Shown here: positions 11,131 through 21,828 of the stretch, piece after piece
Numbering within the stretch: the first letter of the stretch is position 1
Layout: each line of letters begins with the position of its first letter
From: Rhynchopus sp. YZ270_cl-10
Taxonomy: Eukaryota; Euglenozoa; Diplonemea; Diplonemida; Diplonemidae
Assembly: GCA_964035575.1 (NCBI GenBank)
Contig: OZ037904.1
Coordinates: forward strand, 1,178,001 to 1,242,000
DNA length: 64,000 bases
Reading direction: 5' to 3'
The notes under the pieces: model-generated
What the model saw: the letters and a program-made list of their open reading frames with translations, nothing else
The model's database searches: none
What the model was told of the DNA's origin: nothing
Position numbers and translations under genes: made by a program

Positions 11131-11421
11131 CAGTGTGTACAGTGTGTACAGTGTGTACAGTGTGTACAGTGTGTACAGTGTGTACAGTGTGTACAGTGTG
11201 TACAGTGTGTACAGTGTGTACAGTGTGTACAGTGTGTACAGTGTGTACAGTGTGTACAGTGTGTACAGTGTGTACAGTGTGTACAGTGTGTACAGTGTGT
11301 ACAGTGTGTACAGTGTGTACAGTGTGTACAGTGTGTACAGTGTGTACAGTGTGTACAGTGTGTACAGTGTGTACAGTGTGTACAGTGTGTACAGTGTACA
11401 GTGTGTACAGTGTGTACAGTG
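11131..11421. repeat. (CAGTGTGTA)n 9-bp minisatellite, about 32 copies
   Basis: Near-perfect 9-bp units whose junctions give TGTACA. One shortened unit lies near 11393-11400. The unit differs from the neighbouring array by a single-base type of change (TATAC against TACAG phase). Confidence 0.93.
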
Positions 11422-12795
11422 AATTTTTTCTATAGGTCAACAACTTGGCCATTTCTGCAAAATGACCCCACCACTTCCTGGGATTGGCTCAAAAATGCAA
11501 ATGCCAGCGTTTTCCTTCACATTTCCGCAAACCCGGAAGAAAAAAATAAAACAGGTTACCCCCCAGCCTGGTGTAACCACGGGAGACATACGGGAGAACC
11601 ACGGGGAATTTGTACCGGTGCCACACCACTGTTTGGACAAAAATTTGGGATTGAGTGTTAATTTTTTGTGATTATTTTTTCTTTTTATTTGTCTCTGGAG
11701 GGTGGGTCTTGCACAATTTGGGGGGAAAAAAACCGTCCTATGAGGTGAGTGTATGTCTCTGGTGCTTTGAGTCAGAACGAGGGGTTTTTGGTGTTATTTT
11801 TATATCTTTCCTTTCCCAAACAAAACAAACAAAACAAAAAAAACAAAAAAAAAAAATATATATATAGTGGAGCACACTCTAGGGTGGCTACACTAATACA
11901 ACCAAGTTTTCAAAAAAAAAAAAAAAAAAAAACAGACCGCCTGACAGGCTTTGCGCTAACTTCTGTCCTTTGTCCCGGGATTTTTGGATATTTTTGTGGT
12001 GCGTTTTTTTTTTTTGCAAACCGGGGTTTCCTTAAGAAAATCAGAGAATCTCATATTTCATAGTAAGGGTACTTTAGAGTGTTTTCACACACACATGTGA
12101 CCCCACCGTGGAGAGCAATCGTCTCGCGCGATCAAAAGAAAGCAGAGAAGAGGGAAAAGAAAAAAAGAAAAAAGTTGGGTACCGTGCGCCTGCGGCGCTA
12201 CCTGTTCCTACCCTCCTTTATGTTTAAACATGATGTACTTATGTACAGTTCATTTTATTTTGAGTACGACTCCACATCCCCCCTGAGGATGATCTCCCCT
12301 CCCTCACGGATAAAGATTGATTAGGACGCCATGGGGCACACCCCCTCCGAGGCCATAACCGTCCTAGGTTTTCTCACTCTTCTCTGTGGTCACTGAAACC
12401 CACAGCCATCACTACGTTACCGATAGCTTCTTCAGTACGTTGGGTTTTCAGACCTGAAAATAACCCTTGTTTACGAGTATGGGCTCATGTTTTGTCAAAT
12501 TTTAAGTCGCTTGGTGTGGCTGAAACCAGCAAATTTCACTGCTAAAGAACTGCTAACAAACTGCTAAATAATACCCTTTTTTTAGGGGTGGTGTATAAAA
12601 ACATTTTTTTACCTTGGTTTTTCCACTCCCCCTGTTGGCGCGCCTCCACTCTTGCATACCCATGTGTGACCCCACCGTTGAACGCAATCGACTCGCTGAG
12701 TCAAAAGAACGCACAGAACGGGGCTGGAAAAAATCACGAAAAACGCGTACCGTGCGCCTGCGGCGCCCACAAAGTGAGTTTTCCCCCTGAGTATG
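11422..12795. repeat. Dispersed-repeat region with family Q copies 2 and 3
   Basis: Family Q units lie at 12090-12215 and 12655-12770 on the + strand, both ending ACCGTGCGCCTGCGGCGC. A repeat with ATGACCCCACCACTTCC followed by AAATGCAAATGCC lies at 11460-11510. Poly-A/T tracts fill much of the rest. No gene is supported. Confidence 0.55.
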
Positions 12796-12971
12796 CTGTG
12801 TATACTGTGTATACTGTGTATACTGTGTATACTGTGTATACTGTGTATACTGTGTATACTGTGTATACTGTGTATACTGTGTATACTGTGTATACTGTGT
12901 ATACTGTGTATACTGTGTATACTGTGTATACTGTGTATACTGTGTATACTGTGTATACTGTGTATACTGTG
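12796..12971. repeat. Second (TGTGTATAC)n minisatellite, about 20 copies
   Basis: Same 9-bp unit as 10759-11119. It sits directly between a family Q copy (12655-12770) and a copy of the ACCCCACCAC repeat (12972-13060). Confidence 0.95.
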
Positions 12972-13690
12972 GAAATTGACCAAAAACGAGAACTTGTTCA
13001 TTTCGGCGAATTGACCCCACCACTGGCCGGACGGATTCCGGAAATGCAAATGCCGGCGTTAAAAAGCTCACCAACGAAAAAAAAAAAAATTTTTTTCCAT
13101 CACCCGTGGGGAAAATTTTTTTTATACACCACCCCCCCAAAAATGCATGCTAACAAAGTGCTAACAAACTGCTAAATAATACCCTTTTTTTTGGGTTCAG
13201 CCACACCATCGCTGCATTTTTGTCCATTTTTCCGTACATCCCCCACCACAATCCGGGATTGGTTCGGAAATGCAACAAAACGACCTCTTGGCGGGGAAAA
13301 GCCACAGGAAATTTATGCACTTTTTGCAAACAGGGGTTTCCTTACTAAAACCAGAGGAATCTCATCGTTCAGAGTAAGAGTACTTTAGAGTGTTTTTGGA
13401 CACACATGTGACCCCACCGTGGAGAGCAATCGGCTCGCGCAATCAAAAGAAAGCAGAAAAAAGGGAAACATAAAAAGACAAAAGTTGGGTACCGTGCGCC
13501 TGCGGCGCTACCTGTTCCCAGTAAAAACACCACAATTTCATCTGAATTTGGGTTTTCAGACCTGAAAATGCCCCTTGTTTAAGAGTATGGGTTCATATTT
13601 TGTGAAAAGTTAAGTCACTAAAAGTTTGTCCATTTTCCCGAATATGCCCCACCACAGCGCGGGATTGGCTCGGAAATGCCACAAAACACT
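12972..13690. repeat. Dispersed repeats including family Q copy 4
   Basis: Family Q copy 4 lies at 13405-13512. ACCCCACCAC/GGGATTGG-type repeats lie at 12972-13060, 13222-13285 and 13615-13690. The last one abuts the truncated viral-type gene at 13697. No gene is supported here. Confidence 0.55.
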
Positions 13691-13696
13691 GTTTTT

Positions 13697-13813
13697 TCAC
13701 CCCCTGACGAAGCTGTCACCTTCGTCAAGGTATATGGGAGGGTTGTAGGCAACAGTGAAGTCAGTGGAGATTGGTTCTCCTTCAGAGGAGACAAAGAGTG
13801 AGAGTTGTTCCAT
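13697..13813 (-). pseudogene. N-terminal fragment of a Polinton/virophage-type virion gene
   Basis: A 38-codon frame starts at 13813 on the minus strand, only 3 nt after the stop of the preceding minus gene (13817), as in tightly packed viral operons. It contains NPPIYLDEGDSF. The pattern 'NPPI-x-L-acidic' near an N-terminus reminds me of minor capsid or penton proteins of Polinton-like elements, but that is a memory-based inference. The frame stops where dispersed repeat sequence begins (about 13690), so it is truncated. Confidence 0.4.
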
Positions 13814-13816
13814 TTT

Positions 13817-14492
13817 TTATGAGTTGATTTCTTGTGTGAGGAGTTTATGTTCATCTAGGCCTATCTTGTTGTTGTTCAGAAGCCAGTCAAGGATAGTGGA
13901 TGCTTCTTGTTTGATTGCTTGACTTGTATTCCCTGCCTTCTTTCCTCCTATCAACAACATCAGTCTATTCATTGCACCCTTGGTGTCCATTTGATACACA
14001 CCATTCCCACTCTTGTTCCCTTTATTTTTACCCTTACCTTTCCCTTTACCTGTCGATGGTGTCGGAGGATTGTTACCACTAAAAGGCGGATTCCAGGGGC
14101 GGTGCCAGGATTGTGTCAAATTCGCAGTCGGGATAGGTTCTGGGGTCGGGTTCGGTGACGGGATAGGTTCTGGGGTCTGCATACTACTAATATGTGATAA
14201 AGCTTTGGAATGATGTCTGCTCTGAAATACCCCAGCTTGGCATCGGTTGTGATGTCTGGTCTGAAGCACTCGAGGTTGTCATCGGTTGTGTTGTGGATGT
14301 TGAGGTTGATGTGAGAATAGCTGATAAGAAGTTGTCAGTTTGGTCTCCCTCATCTGAAGTCTTGATAGGTGCATCATTGTTCGGGGGTTCTTGTTCGTTG
14401 AGAATATCAGATCGTTGTTGTGCTATGGAGTCCTTCAGTCTACCAATATCGCGTAGAAGCTCCACGCGACTTGTTGTATTGTTCAGTTGCAT
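13817..14492 (-). pseudogene. Virion-associated-type protein of a Polinton-like element, frameshifted
   Basis: The first frame starts at 14492 (Met-Gln-Leu-Asn) and runs to a stop at 14187. A second frame covers up to 14269 and runs to 13817. They overlap, so one frameshift lies between about 14190 and 14269. The N-terminal ~50 residues look like a short coiled coil, the middle is Ser/Thr then Pro-rich, and a GKGKGKNKGNK basic patch follows. The C-terminus has a conserved-looking helical segment with LMLLIGGKKAGNTS and ILDWLLNNNKIG. The gene diverges from the ATPase at 14509 with a 16-bp gap. I do not assign a precise function. Confidence 0.45.
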
Positions 14493-14508
14493 TTTTGTTA
14501 TTGAAAAA

Positions 14509-15250
14509 ATGATACGCAATTACGTTACGAGGAATGAGTCACCTGAGGATGATGAACATTCAAAGCTTCTTCCGTCGTGGCCATTCAGGATGTTGTCTGT
14601 CGGATCTTCTGGGTGTGGGAAGAGCACAGTGATGGGTAATATGCTAATGAACAAGGAGTTGAAGTTACCGTTTGACAGGGTTTTCGTAATCAGCACAACA
14701 CTGCACCAAAAGATCTACCAGGTTATGATGGAACACTTTGCAGACATTGACGAGAAGATACGAAGTGAGCTGGAACGGGAGTTGAAGAAGAAGAAGGTGA
14801 GTGAGGAGAAGATCGACGAGACCTTAGAAGCCTTGAAGCCAACAGCAGAGTTCTTCGACAGTGCGGGTGAGTTCGATGTGGAGGACCTTGACGCAAACCA
14901 GAAGAACCTTGTGATCTTAGACGACATTGTGATGGAGAAGAACCAGAGAGAGTTCATAGACCTGTACGTACATGGACGTCATCGCAACATCTCACCAGTC
15001 TACTTGAGTCAGAGCTTCTTTGACACCCCAAAGGTGATACGACAGAACTGCAGCTGCTTCCTGCTGTTCAACATTAACAAGAAGGAAAGGCGGATGATAG
15101 CGACTTCATTGCAGCGACCTTGAGCCTGATGAGTTTAACAGTATGTTTGAGGGTCTGCCCCGGTACAACTTCGTCATGATCGACAACCAGCCTGTTGTTC
15201 CTGAATTGAAGTATCGAAGGAACTTTGATGAGATTGTGTTTCCAGGATGA
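14509..15250 (+). pseudogene. FtsK/HerA-type DNA-packaging ATPase of a Polinton-like or virophage-like element
   Basis: The Met at 14509 is chosen because the Walker A motif GSSGCGKST follows within about 40 residues, as usual for these ATPases, and the divergent gene starts 16 bp away. Walker B is NLVILDDIV near residue 140, followed by a GRHRN and SQSFFDTPK region typical of the A32-like packaging ATPase group. A charged insertion lies between the two Walker motifs. The frame breaks at 15121. Downstream sequence resumes in the +1 frame and reaches a stop at 15248-15250, so one net +1 frameshift lies near 15095-15120. The family pumps genomes into capsids. Here it is a relic. Confidence in the ATPase family is high. 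The exact element type is less sure. Confidence 0.75.
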
Positions 15251-15261
15251 TAAGAGAAAAG

Positions 15262-15402
15262 ATGTCCGACAGAACAACGACCCCGATGAGCACTATTGTA
15301 CCTCCAATCAAGACAAGAGACTCAGAACCGAAGGTTCCTCGAGGGGCTTCAGCCCGAGATGTCAGTTCCAGCGGTGGCGAGAGGGACAGAGTTGCTGTGT
15401 GA
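15262..15402 (+). pseudogene. Start of a further Polinton-like gene, fused into LINE-A
   Basis: A Met codon at 15262 lies 11 nt after the ATPase stop, keeping the compact layout. The first ~33 codons are Ser/Thr/Pro-rich and belong to the viral-type segment. From about 15361 the DNA matches LINE sequence (compare 24744-24770), so the gene is cut and the frame ends by chance near 15402. The product is not recognisable. Confidence 0.35.
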
Positions 15403-18302
15403 CGTTACAGGTGTGGGGGACTGTTCTCACCCCCAATGTTCTAATGGGGCGTGCAGAACATGGGCTTGGGTTTGACTGGTGGAGCATCCTATGGGAGCGC
15501 CTTTCTTCTCTTCGCCGACCAGACCCCCGCTGGGTAGCTGAGGCGCCTGAGTGGGGTGTGTTTGTGTCGTTTGCGGTCCTTGATCTGTGGAAGGACAGAC
15601 GTGCCCCCACCCTCAGTCATTACATTCTGTGGCTGATGCGTAGGAGGACCAGGAGGACGCGACGAGGGCACAGGTCCTTGAACTGGATCAAGACGCAGGC
15701 AGGCAAGCTCCGTCGGCGCAAGGCGCACACTCGTCCGCCCTCTCCGGTTGCACGCCTTCTTCTGAGCGCACTGTGCCGAGTGCGAAGGGAGTGGCGCCTG
15801 TTGAGGCTTGCGGTGTCGCTGGTCGGATCTGCGATCCAGGTTGATGGCCCGCTACTCTGGATCGGGATGTCCCTACTGGTCTTGCTGTCGCTGTTGTGGC
15901 GAGCGGTGACGCCCTGGGACCTGCGCCCACCAACACCTCGATTTGTGAAAGTTGAGGAGGCCGCCCATTGGGATGACGAGGTTGCTCACCTGGCAGAGGA
16001 TGTGGGTGATGAGGAGGTCGCTGTATGGGATGATGAGTTCGTGGAAGGTGACGACGACTGGGCTTGGGGACTGCGCGATGAGGCGGACGACTGGGAGTTC
16101 CCTGAGGAATACATCCCGCACGACCAGCTATGTGGTGGATGTGCCGATGCAACACGGTCCGCGACATACGGAGATCATGCTGCGGAAGTGGACAGAATCC
16201 TGGGGGAAGCCCATGCCCAACGTGTACCAAATAATTTTGTACACGACTGCAGCCTAGCGGCCATCCACGCATCGGGTTGGCGCTCCGCCCCGCCGTCCTA
16301 CTCCACCGACCGGAAAGACATCGGCGACTTGGCGGTAATGCTAGAACGTGCGATGAGGAGCGTCCTCAAGTCCGGCGATGCGCTCACTCGGTGGATTGAT
16401 GGGGTCAGAGGATCTGCTAAGTTAGACCACCTTGCCTTACGTCTCTTCGCGGTGAAGCGCAACCTCAACATCGTCATCGTTCAGGCTGGTGAGATCCCGA
16501 TCGTCCTGATTGCGCCAGGGGAGGGGAACATAAAGAACGAGGAAAAGCGCGCCAAGGAGTTGATGGGTCGCAAGACGGTAGCCGTGGCGCTGTGCAATGG
16601 CCATTACGAGGCTATCCGTCCGGTAGATGAGAGGGACTTTCGGGACATATCGTCGGCCTTGCTGAAGAAAGCGGTCAGAGCGAAGCTGAACCCCTTGGCC
16701 CTGGACCAGTGCCCGATGTCTACGTCGGACCCCTCGGGTGAGGATCTGGAATCCTGTCTCGGTAAACCGGAGGAGGACTTTTGCTTTTGCCCAGTGGAGG
16801 GCTGCAAGGGTGGCATAGTTTCGCAAGCAGATGTGAAGTCGTTCACACGGTCCGGCCTCCTAATTCATTTGAAGCTCCATACGAGAGCGGCTGAGTACAT
16901 TCCAGATCACATCTTGTCCTACTTCGGTTTTAAGAGATGCGTCGGAGTCGCCTACAACGTTCACAAAGCGCGTGCCAGGCGTGTTCGGCTATAATGAAGG
17001 AGGTACCAGCCCCATCCATAGACACTCGCCTCCGCGGCGCCCGCCCCGCTGGCATGCCCTCTTTGCAGGAGATTGGGACCACACGGTTCAAGCTGAGAGG
17101 AACCTGCCCACCTGACCTGGCCCACCGCTACACCCTCATCTTCCAGAGGGTACTGCAGGAGATCTTGGTGCATCAGGACCCTTGTGCCTGGACGAAGTTT
17201 GCCCTGTTCTTCACTGTCCTACACAGGGACCGTGCGCACGGACGCAGGACGAAGGAAGCAGATCGACGTCGTTTCAACTCTTGGAAAAAGGACCTGGATA
17301 GGTGGGATGCTGGGAGCTGGGGGGAGCTTTGGTCCAACGCTTTGGATGAGATACAGGACCAGCCTGTGTGGACACCAGGGGACACTCTGGAGGCGCGACA
17401 GAAACGCTCTCGAACGAAGGCAGCAGCGGGACTTCCGGGCCAGGCCCTGACAGCCCTCACCAGCGACGGACTCGCACCACATGGACCCGCAACTCTGGAG
17501 AAGCTGAAGGGCAAACACCCCACGGAGATCCGATCGGTTATGCATGAGAATGTGAGGAACCCCTCTGGGCCCGCCGATTTCACCACCAAGGAGGTTATGG
17601 AAGCAATAAGCAGCATGCCGCGAGCCACTGCAGGTGGTCCGTCAAACCTGACAGGTTCACTCCTCCGTATCCTGTGCAACCAGAAACATACACCTGGCAC
17701 GCTTGCTGCTCTAACGAAGGTGTTGTCCTCATTGGCACAAGGCAAAGCTCACCGAGAGGTCGCGCCTTTCTTTGCCGGAGCCAAGCTGGTAGCCCTCAGG
17801 AAGGTTTCAAAAGACAAGCCTGAGGATGTGCGCCCGATCGCAGTGGGAGATGTGACTCGCCGGTTGATTGGCAAGATTCTGGCGAACAGGCTACGGAAAC
17901 GGGCGGCTGAAATTTTCCGCAAGGGGAACCAGGTGGGGGTTTCAACGCCGCGGGGCTCGGAGGCTGCCACTGCAGTGGTGGCGCAGTACGCGCGGAAGTA
18001 CCTGGGGATGGACAAGGTGATCCTGAAGGTGGACTATCACAATGCTTTCAACACTGTAGATAGGGCCACCTTCATCAGTGCAGTTGAACGTCACATCCCT
18101 GAGATCTCCACGTGGGTGAGGTGGTGCTACGCCGGCCACACCTCCCTTTTTTATGGTGAGGCTACTCTTGAGTCCCAATGTGGGGTCCAACAAGGTGACC
18201 CACTAGGCCCTATCCTCTTCTCTCTGGCGATTGCTGAGATGACGGAAAAGTTGAGTGCGAACAAGGGCCTCGACGGGTCAATTTGGTACCTGGACGATGG
18301 AT
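15361..18302 (+). mobile_element. LINE-A: diverged, 5'- and 3'-truncated relative of LINE-B
   Basis: Sequence similarity to LINE-B begins around 15361 inside the viral-type gene and stops abruptly after the reverse-transcriptase YLDDG motif at 18302, where unrelated and satellite DNA follows. No poly(A) or target duplication remains. The segment to ~15930 is much closer to LINE-B than the rest, suggesting a mosaic. Confidence 0.8.
15361..18302 (+). pseudogene. LINE-A polyprotein: OTU-like domain, zinc finger, reverse transcriptase; broken
   Basis: The first frame (to 16994) has a conserved SLLVLLSLLWRAVTPWDL hydrophobic segment (~15869-15925). An acidic Trp-rich stretch follows, then an OTU-like cysteine protease signature (NFVHDCSLAAIHA near 16230-16266, partner His in CNGHYEAI near 16594-16617). 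A C2H2-like finger FCPVEGCKGG...LLIHLKLH lies at ~16785-16880. A frameshift between about 16935 and 16990 moves the rest to another frame (16937-18302). That frame carries RT motif A (LKVDYHNAFN, ~18026-18055), motif B (GVQQGDPLGP, ~18183-18212) and motif C (WYLDDG, ~18285-18302). The endonuclease and everything after it are missing. It would have acted as a retrotransposon replicase. Frameshift and truncation make it inactive. Confidence 0.8.
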
Positions 18303-18403
18303 GCCACAACTACTCAAAACATCAAATCTGTTGCTTTAATGGACTCAGAGAGCATTTTTACAACCTGGACATGGGGGTCAGATTCCACTTTAGAGCACCT
18401 AAA
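18303..18403. other. Junction sequence between LINE-A and the repeat array
   Basis: About 100 bp that matches neither LINE-B nor the repeat array seen to the right. It may be pre-insertion host DNA or rearranged element sequence. The LINE-A frame runs on through it by chance. Confidence 0.3.
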
Positions 18404-21228
18404 ATCCTAAAAAACCTTAGTTTTTTAGTCTTTACTATAGAGATGTGCGCCACCCACACCACACACCCGCAAACCCACACCCACACCACCCACCCACACA
18501 CCCACCCACACACCCCCTCACCATCCAGAGGGGATTTGACCAAAAAATCGATTTTTTTAAATAAATAGTTGCTCATCCAAAAGTGAATTTTTTGGGCTTA
18601 ACGTGTTGTTTGGGGGTATTGAGGCCCAAAAAAAAAATCCTAAAAAACCTTAGTTTTTTAGTTTTTACTTTAGGCCGTGCGCCACCCACACCCACACCCA
18701 CCCCCACACACCCACACACACACACCCCCTCACCACAGGTGGATTTTTCGAAATATTTCACTAAACTTTTGCTTATCAGAAAGTGACTTTTTTGGGTACA
18801 TCGTGCAGTTTGGGGATATTGAGGCGGAAAAAAAAATATTAAGACAGTCCTGTTCAAAAATTGCTTTAGTAAATGACACTTGGCATTATGCCAAAATCAG
18901 CATTTTTGCCTTGAAAAACCTAAAAAATCACATGTAATGTGTGGTGGTCAAAAGTGCACGATTCCTTCGTTAATGCATTTTTTGAGTACCAGTTATATCT
19001 GGGGAATATAGTCAGATCACTCTTCAGACCAGCTGGCGTTTACCACAAAAACACTACTTTTTCAACAGGCCACTTTTCGCCTGAAGAGCCACTTAAGGCA
19101 GGCACCACCAGCCAGCCAGTTTCCATGAGCGGCAGAACTGGAATGTGCGTATTGGGCAGTGAAACTGCCGAGTACGCACACTCCAGTTCAGAAAAAAATC
19201 CTAAAAAACCTTAGTTTTTTAGTTTTTACTTTAGGCCGTGCGCCACCCACACCCACCCCCACACACCCACCCCCACACACCCACACACACACACCCCCTC
19301 ACCACAGGTGGATTTTTCGAAATATTTCACTAAACTTTTGCTTATCAGAAAGTGACTTTTTTGGGTACATCGTGCAGTTTGGGGATATTGAGGCGGAAAA
19401 AAAAATATTAAGACAGTCCTGTTCAAAAATTGCTTTAGTAAATGACACTTGGCATTATGCCAAAATCAGCATTTTTGCCTTGAAAAACCTAAAAAATCCT
19501 AAAAAACCTTAGTTTTTTAGTCTTTACTATAGAGATGTGCGCCACCCACACCACACACACTACACACCCACACACAGCACACCCACACACACCCACACAC
19601 ACACCCCCTCACCACCAGAGGGGATTTGACCAAAAAATCGATTTTTTTAAATAAATAGTTGCTCATCAGAAAGTGAATTTTTTGGGCTTAACGTGTTGTT
19701 TGGGGGTATTGAGGCCCAAAAAAAAATTTTTTTTCAGTCGTGTTCAGAAAATGGACTGCCAAATGACATGTGGCATTCGGCCAAAAATCAGCTTTTTTGG
19801 TCATTTTTACCTTGTAAAACATGACACTTGTGGCATGCTTCCCAGCACAGGAAAGTGCATTGAAAAACCTGAAAAAACACATCTAATATGTGATGGTCAA
19901 AAGTGCAAGATTCCTTCGTTAATGAACTTTTTGAGTACCAGTTATACCTGGGGAATATAGTCAGATCACTCTTTTGACCATCTGGCGTTTACGACAAAAA
20001 CACCACTTTTTAACAGGCCACTTTACAGGCACAAGTGAGGTTTTTTTGTACACGTTACCGTGAGCGGGCGCGCGAAGCGCGCACGCGAACGCCCCGCGGG
20101 AAGCGAATAGCTGACCGCCTGCCCAGTGTGTGAGGTGCTTACAAAAAAAACCACCTGTAAAAAAAAGTGAGGTCCTCATCACGTTTCCATGGAAGTGTCA
20201 CACAAGAACGACAGGTTTTTTAGCCCGTCACCAAATCCTAAAAAACCTTAGTTTTTTAGTCTTTACTATAGAGATGTGCGCCACCCACACCACACACACT
20301 ACACACCCACACACAGCACACCCACACACACACACACACACACCCCCTCACCACCAGGGGGATTTGACCAAAAAATCCTAAAAAACCTTAGTTTTTTAGT
20401 CTTTACTATAGAGATGTGCGCCACCCACACCACACACCCGCAAACCCACACCCACACCACCCACCCACACACCCACCCACACACCCCCTCACCATCCAGA
20501 GGGGATTTGACCAAAAAATCGATTTTTTTAAATAAATAGTTGCTCATCCAAAAGTGAATTTTTTGGGCTTAACGTGTTGTTTGGGGGTATTGAGGCCCAA
20601 AAAAAAAAATTTAAGACAGTCCTGTTCAAAAAATGGACTGCCAAATGACATGTGGCATTCGGCCAAAAATCAGCTTTTTCGGTCATTTTTACCTTGTAAA
20701 ACATGACACTTGTGGCATGCTTCCCAGCACACAATAGTGCAAAAAAGTGACCATAGAGTTTTTTTGTACACGTTACCGCGAGCGGGCGCGCGAAGCGCGC
20801 ACGCGAGCGCCCCGTGGGAAGCGAATAGCGGACCACCTGCCCAGTGCGTGAGGTGCATACAAAAAAAAACCACCTGTAAAAAAAGTGTGGTCCTCATCAC
20901 GTTTCCATGGAAGTGTCACACAAGAACGACAGGTTTTTTAGCCCGTCACCAAATCGATTTTTTTAAATAAATAGTTGCTCATCCAAAAGTGAATTTTTTG
21001 GGCTTAACGTGTTGTTTGGGGGTATTGAGGCCCAAAAAAAAATTTTTTTTCAGTCGTGTTCAGAAAATGGACTGCCAAATGACATGTGGCATTCGGCCAA
21101 AAATCAGCTTTTTTGGTCATTTTTACCTTGTAAAACATGACACTTGTGGCATGCTTCCCAGTACAGGAAAGTGCATTGAAAAACCTGAAAAAACACATCT
21201 AATATGTGATGGTCAAAAGTGCACTCAT
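18404..21228. repeat. Array of CA-rich repeat units (family G), about seven partial or full copies
   Basis: Each unit starts with ATCCTAAAAAACCTTAG, which forms a CTAAAAAAC/GTTTTTTAG inverted repeat. A GTGCGCCACCCACACC CA-microsatellite follows, then CCCCTCACC, GATTTGACC and GTGTTGTTTGGGGGTATTGAGGC. Starts lie at about 18404, 18637, 19195, 19494, 20236 and 20375. A partial unit without the head lies at about 20955. Two subtypes alternate (TTTAGGCCGTGCGCC and TATAGAGATGTGCGCC). GCGAAGCGCGC hairpins recur at 20068-20095 and 20778-20812. Open frames in it are compositional. Confidence 0.75.
19135..19189. repeat. Long hairpin with GAA loop inside family G
   Basis: The arms 19135-19160 and 19164-19189 pair at 23 of 26 positions around a GAA loop (inner stem GGCAGT-GAA-ACTGCC). 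It occurs once in the array. Confidence 0.75.
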
Positions 21229-21416
21229 TTGCAGGGGATGCGATGGGCACAGCGAAGGAGCGGAAGCAGAGTCACATTTCTGTACGACTTGCTGCACGAG
21301 CTGTTGCGTGGCGTGCCGAGTCAGCCAGGACCAAGTGACTTGTGCTGGGCCCCCGGTCCCTATGGATGACCAGCCAGACGGGCCCAGAGGGACCACACGA
21401 CGGACTAGTTATGGCC
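21229..21416. other. GC-richer patch of unknown nature
   Basis: This short segment begins after a CATTTGCAGGGG phrase. One frame gives a Cys-rich peptide with CTTCCTSCCVAC, but it cannot be joined to anything visible. It could be a captured exon fragment or an element remnant. Confidence 0.25.
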
Positions 21417-21605
21417 ATGACAGGTGATATGACAGGTGGTGTTACTAGTTATAAATATGACAGGTGATAATTGAATATTACTAGTAATATGACAGGTGGT
21501 ACCTGTAAAATGACAGGTGCACCTGTCATTTTGACAGGTGGTACCTGTCAAATGACAGGTGGTACCTGTCAAAATGACAGGTACCACCTGTCATATGACA
21601 GGTGT
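21417..21605. repeat. Palindromic GACAGGT/ACCTGTC array
   Basis: About fifteen GACAGGT or ACCTGTC heptamers occur in 190 bp, often paired as GACAGGT-GGT-ACCTGTC or the perfect palindrome GACAGGTGCACCTGTC. The array ends 10 bp before the right inverted-repeat arm (21615). Confidence 0.8.
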
Positions 21606-21614
21606 TTTTGCCGG

Positions 21615-21646
21615 TGGCTATTGCCTCCCAGGGAAAGGGACTCTCG
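21615..21646 (-). repeat. Right arm of the 32-bp long-distance inverted repeat
   Basis: This is the reverse complement of bases 1-32 with one mismatch. It reads TGGCTATTGCCTCCCAGGG through ACTCTCG on the + strand. Confidence 0.75.
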
Positions 21647-21828
21647 AATTTTTTTTTTGCCCCCTTTTAGGGCGAATTTCGACGATTTGAGGCCATTAAA
21701 AGCAAAATTTGACACTTTTGAGCATCTATGGGGGTCTATAACGCGATTTTGCGCACCCGATTTTTCGTGGGATTTACGAAAGCTCGTTCCGCAAACCCGT
21801 AAACCCGCAATTTGCGGGATTTACGAAA
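21647..21828. other. Spacer before LINE-B1, no gene seen
   Basis: AT-rich DNA with short repeats of GGGATTTACGAAA and CCCGCAA/TTGCGGG just before the LINE-B1 5' end. Confidence 0.4.

Noticed and set aside
10526-11452. Long open frames of His-Thr-Val, His-Ser-Ile or Tyr-Thr-Val repeats
   Set aside because: They are translations of 5- and 9-bp minisatellites that lack stops by chance in several frames on both strands.
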